A stretch of DNA of 64,000 nt, taken from positions 82,472 through 146,471 of the forward strand of contig MU130046.1 in the NCBI GenBank assembly GCA_015039465.1, read 5' to 3'. How positions within the stretch are numbered: the first letter of the stretch is position 1; each line of letters begins with the position of its first letter. The translations under genes were made by a program, and so were the position numbers. The stretch is from Phlegmacium glaucopus (Eukaryota > Basidiomycota > Agaricomycetes > Agaricales > Cortinariaceae). Below, piece by piece: positions 57,614 through 64,000 of the stretch. The notes under the pieces are model-generated. The model was not told the origin of the DNA. It ran no database searches and saw nothing but the letters and a program-made list of their open reading frames with translations.

Positions 57614-58045
57614 TGTTATGAATGTTCATTTTTCTTTTCTTTAACTCCACCAAAAACAATACCATTTCACCCACATGCCTACTACATTCCCTTTTCATTT
57701 CCATTTACATATGTTTACCTTGCCACTTTCATTGTTTCATCAACATGTGTATGACTCATTGCATGAGTCACCCTTACTTTTACCTATGACTCATTCTTTA
57801 CATGTGGACAACTCGCATTATGCACGACTCATATATTTACTATAAATACTGTATTTACTCTGTACTGATTCCTTAGCTAGTTCTTGAGAATCATACCCAC
57901 TTTCCTCTCTGAATCTTCCTCAAACTCATAAGACAATTCCTTGAGACAATTCTCTTGGTACTCTTTTGAGTTCACTGTAAACAATGAACTCTTTTTATAC
58001 AACTGTCTACGGTCAGAATCATCTGAACCATTCAAAGTTGTAACA
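57614..58045. repeat. Solo LTR, copy 1
   Basis: It begins TGTTAT and ends GTAACA. A perfect 5-bp duplication ACTCA flanks it (57609-57613 and 58046-58050). ACTATAAATACTG at about 57839 looks like its promoter. Most of it aligns with 61269-61668. No retroelement body adjoins it. The preceding stretch 57213-57613 has no recognisable gene. Confidence 0.85.
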
Positions 58046-58050
58046 ACTCA

Positions 58051-59217
58051 ACCTTCAACCCCAGAGAGAAGTCCAGTTCACCATGTAAAACCAGATGTAA
58101 CAATATATCACAAGTTGTAGTTTGTTATACATTCTGTTTATGGAGGCTAATCATTATATTTGAAATGTAACATCAAACAATCTCAAACAATATCTCACAT
58201 TTGTAGGGAGAGCAATATTATCACATTGATATACATACAGCCCACAACAAATGGATCTATCTAGCAATGTACAACACCATCTAGCCTGCAGCTGGAATCT
58301 CATATAATGAGATGCAACCAGACGCACCCAGGAGTAGCCATATCTAATCAGATGTAATTGAGGCCCAATCAAGGCATTGCATGCGATAAGTTTGCAAAAA
58401 AAACATCAAGTCAAAATTGGAGCACATATTGACCAAAAACTCACCAGATCCTGCTTTCAAATAAGCCAGAGTTGAGGGGCAAAAGTAATAGAGCAGTTGT
58501 TAAGCAGAGGAGCAAGTTCAAGCGGCAGTCCAAGGTCTAGATGGCATCAAGCATTTGGCAGACATTGGAGGCAAGGGAGACATTAGGGTGAGACATTAAG
58601 TAGGAGTGAGGTTAAGCAGGAGCAAATTTAAGTGATAGTGGTGGAAAAGGAAGCGCAAGAGTTATTGAAGGTGGCTGTGAACCAAGTGTACAAGTGTTGA
58701 GCACAACTCCAGCAACATATGAGAGCTTGATGAAAGTGACTTAACCAGTACCATGAAAGCAAGCCTAGTCCACAATTGTTGATGTCCTGGAATTATTGAG
58801 CAGTTTGGAGGTATGTGAGCATAAGCAACCTCACCAAAAATCTTGTCCTACTTCTGACTTTTACTTAGTAACATGTATTTCTGTGAAGTAGTAAGTATAT
58901 GCGTAAACCGACAGAAAAACCAGCCAAATTCTACCTTTACTGTATCCTTAGTCAATCCACTCTAGCATGCTTCAAAAGTGGCAGGTGTTATAGGCTCATT
59001 TAGTTGCAGGTACTCGATGTGGTAGAGATTTCTATATGCAAAACACAGCCGAAAAAGGGCCTTTATCAGATGATCAACAATTATAATAAGAGAACAAGGG
59101 ACTTACTTTGCTGATGAACTCGTTGTCACCCTCTTTGTGCCAGGACCAAATGTTTTTGCATGAGTGATGGACTCAGATTTGGTATACACTGCATTAAACA
59201 TAGGATTATAAGCAGTA
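58051..59217. other. No supported gene
   Basis: I recognise neither coding sequence nor a repeat family between the solo LTR and the next pseudogene. Confidence 0.4.
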
Positions 59218-60458
59218 CTATAGGTGGAAGAATAAAACTAAACCTTTTTTAGTGGTGTTGCTGGCTTCCTTAGCAGTTGAAACCCTCGCTTCCTTCACTA
59301 TGCCCTTCAATGTCTCTCCCAATGATTCAAGTTGTCCAGAAGGACCTATCGCAGGACCGAATAGAGATGCACTATGAAGTTTATTAGCAGAAAAATGAGA
59401 CATTAATGAGAAGCTTACAATGGGTTTTCAACTGAGATTGCAGGGACTGTGGTTGGAGCCTCCACTGCTCCTGCCAGTACTGGTGTATGATGGATCCTTG
59501 ACACATGTTTCTGCACTTTCAGAGGCTGCATTCGCCATTTGCAGATCGTTTGAGGCCATAGTCACCACCGTTTCTGCTGGGCCGGTGTGTGGGTGGTCCT
59601 GGGCATGTGTTTTGGTGATTGTGGTTGTAGTCACTTGCTGATGTGATGATTTTGCTTGTGGCTTTGGCCTCGGTGCAACAGATGGTGTGGCAGATTTAGG
59701 TGATGGTAGAGTTGTGAGATTTTTTGGTGTAGATGATGTAGGGGGTTCAGAGAGTGCCAGTGAGGATGAAGACAGTGAGGATGTTGGAGAGATGGTGGTA
59801 GTGGGCAGTGACTGTAGCCATGACTCACCTTCAGCATGATATCCATGGTACGAAAATGAACTTGCCTTTGTTATCTCTTCATCTGAGTCACACATAAGGT
59901 CATAAACAATGTGTGTTGAGTTCCGAGGTTGCTTGCTTGGTCTCTGAGTTGTTGGGGTTGATGATGGTGCCTTTCTCTTGGCATTGTGGCTTGGAGGGGG
60001 GGAACTCAGTGACACCAGCTAGCGACCAACTGGAGGGAAGTTGCATGGTGCCATGGTTGTCCATCTCGATGGGCACTGCACAGGCATGAGAACAAACACT
60101 CTTTGCAGTGTCACCCATGACTATAGTGCCATCCTCGTATTCAATGTAGTCCATAGCCACATTTTCATTGTTGCTGGCCAGCCTTACTGCCTTGCTTCTT
60201 TTGGCCAAGAGCTGGATCCAAAATGGTACTGTCTTTCATTTTCATTTTTTGAAATTGGTGGTAGTTGCATTGAGCGATGAACTTGATCTGGGGAAAATCC
60301 TCGTGCTTGAATTTTGATTTCAAAGCTTGAAAGGCCAAAGTCGAACTGGGTCTTGCTGCCAAAGATGCTGGTCCAGAAGAGTCCATCGCTGTCTTCACTG
60401 TATTAGTCAATTTGTTGTAGGAAACACTATGGGTATCATATTGACGATTTGAATGCAT
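59218..60458 (-). pseudogene. Decayed gene of an unnamed Agaricomycete family (ALGQKKQGSKAG type)
   Basis: The N-terminal part reads TLAFQALKSKFKHEDFPQIK, KMKMKDSTILDPALGQKKQG and SKAGQQQ, then the frame shifts to MDYIEYEDGTIVMGDTAKSV. A deletion seems to join AGVTEFPPSKPQ to the Ser/Thr/Pro-rich tail (KRKAPSSTPTTQRPSKQPRN, YHAEGESWLQSLP). I recall intact relatives in many Agaricomycete genomes with an unbroken order of these pieces; their function is unknown to me. Given the surroundings it may be carried by a mobile element. Confidence 0.55.
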
Positions 60459-60597
60459 ATATTCATAAAAAACTTGTAAAAAACATACCAGAGCTCTTCA
60501 TAATGTCCCTGGATACCCATGAATTTCTCATATCATCAGGAAAAATGATTTTGGCCCTAGGTAGCCCTGGGTAATTTGTTAGTATCACATCACTACT

Positions 60598-60750
60598 CAG
60601 GACATCCCAGGACACCCCAGGACACCCCAGGACATCCTAGAGCAGCACAGGTAAAATTTGAGTGTTACACACTTATCCAAGGACACCTCAGGACAACCTA
60701 GGACAGCATAGATAAAGTTTGAGTGTCACCCATTTTCTCAGGACACCTTT
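60598..60750. repeat. CAGGACACCC short tandem repeat
   Basis: Four 10-bp units (CAGGACATCC, CAGGACACCC twice, CAGGACATCC) lead into two longer units of about 65-70 bp sharing AAATTTGAGTGTTACAC / AAGTTTGAGTGTCACCC. The adjoining 60459-60597 and 60751-61045 hold no gene. Confidence 0.7.
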
Positions 60751-61045
60751 AGTGTATCCTGGTGCATTGACCATCTGGATTAAATCACATCAGGAGGCCC
60801 TGGGAGTCCCTTAGAATTTATGAATTTTGCTGGAAAATCTTTAACTGCCATGTCCAGGAAAGTATTTTGCAGTTTTCTCAATAAGGAGAGCTGCTATTAA
60901 TATGATTTAAATATATTCAGGGTCCTAAAACAATTCTCTACCATCTTTAAAAAAATTTCCTTTTTGGAATTTATGTAATCTACCCTGACCCAGCACCATA
61001 TGCTCGAAATCATGCTTATCTGTGATCATGTGACCAATGGTCTGT

Positions 61046-61114
61046 GCACCATCCAAAATATATATAAACCACCCACAATTTTGTTTTCTTATTTCCTACT
61101 TCCCCAGTATTATA
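61046..61114 (+). repeat. 69-bp direct repeat, left copy
   Basis: GCACCATCCA...ATATATATAAACCACC... followed by a 40-bp stretch is nearly identical to 61903-61971. It contains a TATA-like word. The two copies bracket the solo LTR at 61269-61668. Confidence 0.8.
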
Positions 61115-61268
61115 CTAGTATATTTATGTATCACTATTTTATTATTATTTTATTACTAGTACAGTATTTGACCGGTCTAGTGTACAGCATACATTGTTTG
61201 TACAGTTGAGCTTTCTGAGGCAATGGCTACTTAAACTTTCAAAGCTTGCATATATTTAGGATGGTATG

Positions 61269-61668
61269 TGTTACAAACTCTTTTTCTTTTTCTTTATCTC
61301 CACCAAACACATGTCTGTTTCACCCACATGCATTCTACTTCATCTTTTCATTTCCGCTCCCACATGCTTACCTCTCTCTTTTCATCATTTCACCTATTTA
61401 TACATATGCATACTCTCTTACATGTGCTCATTTCATCATATGCATGACTCTCTCCTTTTACTATAAATATAGTATTTATGACTTGATGTAACCTTAGCTA
61501 ATTCTTGAGAATCTAACCAGGTTACTTCACTCTTGAACTTCCTCAAACTCTTAAGGCAATTCCTTGAGACTTCTCTCTTGGTATTCTTTCAAGCTCACTG
61601 AACAACGAATCAATCCTTTATACGACTGTCTATGGTCAGAGTCATCTGAACCATTTGAAGTTGTAACA
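61269..61668. repeat. Solo LTR, copy 2
   Basis: TGTTAC...GTAACA ends, 400 bp, flanked by the perfect 5-bp duplication GTATG (61264-61268 and 61669-61673). ACTATAAATATAG at about 61460 is the likely promoter. It is the same family as 57614-58045. Confidence 0.87.
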
Positions 61669-61902
61669 GTATGAGCGTGTTTCATGACTGAAATGTGTTT
61701 AAATGTTCCAGACATCCATAACAAGTAATATGGGTGGGAAATCATTCTGAAATGGGATTCTGAGCAGGAGTGAATTTTGAAATTACACCAGCTATAAGCT
61801 TTCGGAGACAAAAAATCAACCCATATAATTTAAAGTAGAGACAATTCTGTTGCCCTCAGTAAAAATAATCTCAGAAATTGGTGGAGTTTGGAACTCCAGA
61901 GG

Positions 61903-61971
61903 GCACCATCCAATATATATATAAACCACCCACAATTTTGTTTTCTTATTTCCTACTTCCCCAGTATTATA
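61903..61971 (+). repeat. 69-bp direct repeat, right copy
   Basis: Partner of 61046-61114. It lies about 125 bp upstream of the pogo-like remnant and may have been part of its promoter. Confidence 0.8.
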
Positions 61972-62096
61972 TTGCACATAAAAGTGGAGTGAGTCGGGTG
62001 GAACGGTGACAAATTTTGTATTGAATGGAAGAAAAAAAATATGAAGAGTGATTCTTCTTGCTTTTAGACTTATAATTCACTGCAAAATGGCTTGTA

Positions 62097-62950
62097 AAGT
62101 GCAATCTGCAACTAAAAAGAAGCAAGCTCTTCAAGAAGAACACAGCAAGTGTATGGCTCGCACTATTGCAATCTATCAAGAAGAACAAGCAAAAGATAAT
62201 ACTGTGAAGAAACTTGGCTTACAAGCAGTCTGTTCTGCTGTTGAGAAGGAATACTTTAAAGAAACAGGGAAAGTTGTCTCTTTGAACCACAACACATGTT
62301 AGCATTGTGAATGCTGACCTTCTCGCTGCCCCCGTCAAATCCTCTCTGGAAAAGCGCCTCCAGGAGGCTTTGGTTGTAAAAAGCACTGAAGCAGATTTCT
62401 TTCGTGGGAGGGTCATCCAACTCCAATCGGCAATGGTCCTGCAATGAATTTACTGTGGGTGTGTTCGACGTCAGCTAAATGGAAAAGAACGCAAAGCAGA
62501 AAAAAAAGGGAAGAAAGGGAGGAGGGAGCAGGTAGAAAGTGATGGGCATGGTTGATTACTCACCAAGGACACATTTTTTGAGATTGTCGAAGCACACAAA
62601 GCAGCTGCCAAGGCTGAGGAATGTGAGAAGGAAGCTAGAAAAAAGAACAAGGTGCAATTTGATCTTGAGGTTGCCGAGGGCATGGAGAAGAGTTGGTCAT
62701 TGCCATACAGAGATGGGAAACTGAAAAAAAAGTTGTTAAAGCTGCCAAACTCATCAAAATCAAGGATTGGCAAAGAGACAATCTGAAACCAAAGAAAAAG
62801 GATGCTAAATTCACACCAGAACCTGCAATTCCCAAGCCCAAATTGAAGAGGGTAGATGACATTGTCCTTGAGGATGATGCAGGAGATGATTGTATCCCTG
62901 ATTTGTGGACAGATGATGAGGCAAGCGATGAGGACGAGTTGTTATCTTGA
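62097..62950 (+). pseudogene. Pogo/Tc5-like DDE transposase remnant, core deleted
   Basis: The first part (ATKKKQALQEEHSKCMARTI, KKLGLQAVCSAVEKEYFKET) is the helix-turn-helix start of fungal pogo-like transposases with HTH-psq and CENP-B-type domains. Instead of the DDE core, the sequence jumps near 62300 to a C-terminal part (VKSSLEKRLQEALVV, VIQLQSAMVLQ, TFFEIVEAHKAAAKAEECEK) and ends in an acidic tail (DDIVLEDDAGDD). Several stops and frame changes lie between, so it is an internally deleted, dead copy. The DDE residues are absent. Confidence 0.6.
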
Positions 62951-63071
62951 TCTGTCACATGTCATGTGACACTGTACAAATGAGGCGATTTGTTGGTTTT
63001 TTGACTTGTCATGTTCTGATATTTCCTTCTCCATAGATTCATTTCAAACTTTTTGGACATTTTATTATCAA

Positions 63072-64000
63072 TGGGGATGAACAATCCTCAGTGACGTCAC
63101 GGACGCGTGACATAGCGTGACACGGCCATTTGCGTCACAAACATTGAGACAACACAACTGCTCAAGCTCTTGATCATTTCCCTTGGTTTTTTTTGTATAA
63201 TAGTCTTCCTTTAGCCTTGATACATCATATTACTGTTGTACTTAGTATATAAACTCAGAAATAATTGCTAAAAATGAACCAGAATGATGCAAGTTCAATA
63301 TAATATACATGCTCTCAAATATAAGTGATAAATGCAATGTCTCTCAGTTGTCATCTTCCCAACCACTCTCATCCTCCTCCTCTGAATCATCACTATCTTC
63401 CTCTTTATCTGATTCAAGTAGCCATTTACCATCTTCATACAAATCAATTGCGTCAGATAATGCCTTCCGGATGTCAGCAACCTTGGTTGGCAGCTTGGCA
63501 GTCATCAAATTTGGAGCTCTAGCATTCTTGAATACTTTCAACTGATCCTTTAGAAGTGTACCCTTGAGTGCTAAAGCCTTCAATTTGTCTAGAATGATGC
63601 CTGTTGCTGCAATCCGATCTGCTGTCTCCTTTGCCTTTTGTTCACGCTTCTCCTTTCGTGCTGTCTTCTCTGCCTGACACCTATCACGGTGTTCAACAAT
63701 TTCCTTTCGTCTTTGTTTCTCATCTCCTTTCTCCCTTCCAAGTTTGTGCAGATGTTGGTAGTCCACTGCCTCAGTGAATTTTGCAGCCATAAATGCTTGA
63801 GTGTTGTTGCGGAAAAACATTGCTAATGCATTGTGATTGAGCAATGTGAGCTGAGGTTGGTACCGCATAAGATGCCTAAATGATCCAAGAGCACCTTCAT
63901 TCACATCATTGGTGGCAGGCATCCATGCAAGCTCTTTCTCCTCAGTTGTAGCCTCATCAATAAGACCACCAGGGGCAAACTCAGAGGTGAAGCATTTCCA
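63072..64000 (-). mobile_element. 3' end of a second member of the unnamed transposon family (continues past the window)
   Basis: The terminus TGGGGATGAACAAT fits the pattern TGGGG-N5-CAAT of the 28625-31608 element. CGTGAC/GTGACGTCAC motifs crowd the next 60 bp as they do there, and the enclosed gene has the same C-terminal part. The other end is outside the window. Confidence 0.6.
63344..64000 (-). CDS. Transposase-like protein of the unnamed family, C-terminal part (5' end outside window)
   Basis: The frame is open to the window edge. It reads FAPGGLIDEATTEEKELAWM, then PATNDVNEGALGSFRHLMRY, HNALAMFFRNNTQAFMAAKF, a long charged coiled coil (about 60 residues), APNLMTAKLPTKVADIRKAL and an acidic end SGWEDDN. 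The N-D-x-N-E-G-A-L-G-S segment is, as I recall, the best conserved part of this expanded Agaricomycete family. Its Glu could be the last acidic residue of a DDE-type core, which is my inference. No stop or shift is visible in this part, unlike the 29520-31349 copy. Confidence 0.65.
   Translation of the reverse strand, partial: WKCFTSEFAPGGLIDEATTEEKELAWMPATNDVNEGALGSFRHLMRYQPQLTLLNHNALAMFFRNNTQAFMAAKFTEAVDYQHLHKLGREKGDEKQRRKEIVEHRDRCQAEKTARKEKREQKAKETADRIAATGIILDKLKALALKGTLLKDQLKVFKNARAPNLMTAKLPTKVADIRKALSDAIDLYEDGKWLLESDKEEDSDDSEEEDESGWEDDN

Noticed and set aside
1..64000. CRISPR array
   Set aside because: No regular repeat-spacer pattern occurs, and the sequence is eukaryotic.

Overview
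The window looks like nuclear DNA of a mushroom-forming basidiomycete (Agaricomycetes). Genes are dense in short introns of about 45-70 bp with GT...AG ends. The protein families point the same way: a CFEM protein, secreted GMC oxidoreductases, a pepsin-type protease, a NACHT NTPase, a DUF6698-like protein, a Plavaka transposase and a DIRS-like retroelement. All splice models below were made by eye. Those whose exon lengths were summed (CFEM, hydrolase, RRP46, membrane protein, 194-aa protein, carbonic anhydrase) give whole codon numbers. Family names come from memory of the families; no database search was possible.

Layout. 1-19 kb is mostly host genes: the 3' part of a hydantoinase/DUF917 gene, a U6 snRNA gene, a GPI-anchored CFEM protein, an intron-containing tRNA-Ala(UGC), an alpha/beta hydrolase, an exosome RRP46-like subunit and a tandem pair of GMC oxidoreductases. 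Two small hAT-like MITEs with perfect 8-bp target duplications lie among them. 20.8-27.4 kb holds a DUF6698-like gene head-to-head with a Plavaka transposase gene. 27.6-31.9 kb is a decayed NACHT NTPase gene split by a 3-kb DNA transposon; taking out the transposon and one target copy rejoins its reading frame. 34-45.4 kb returns to host genes: a single-pass membrane protein, a second U6 gene, a small conserved protein, a beta-carbonic anhydrase, a decayed kinase-like gene and an aspartic protease. A stray copy of that protease's 3' end lies inverted 7 kb away. 45.7-64 kb is nearly all mobile DNA: a DIRS-like element inside a MITE, a second nested set beside it, two solo LTRs with perfect 5-bp target duplications, and decayed pogo-like and other transposase genes.

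The host genes do not form one pathway. The secreted or surface proteins (CFEM, two GMC enzymes, aspartic protease, mucin-like membrane protein) fit a saprotrophic or symbiotic fungus. The most unusual points are: (1) two U6 genes 34 kb apart sharing an identical 33-bp upstream block at the same distance; (2) an unnamed DNA-transposon family with TGGGG-N5-CAAT ends and a conserved NEGALGS motif, present twice; (3) the divergent DUF6698-Plavaka pair; (4) nested insertions whose target duplications are still readable.
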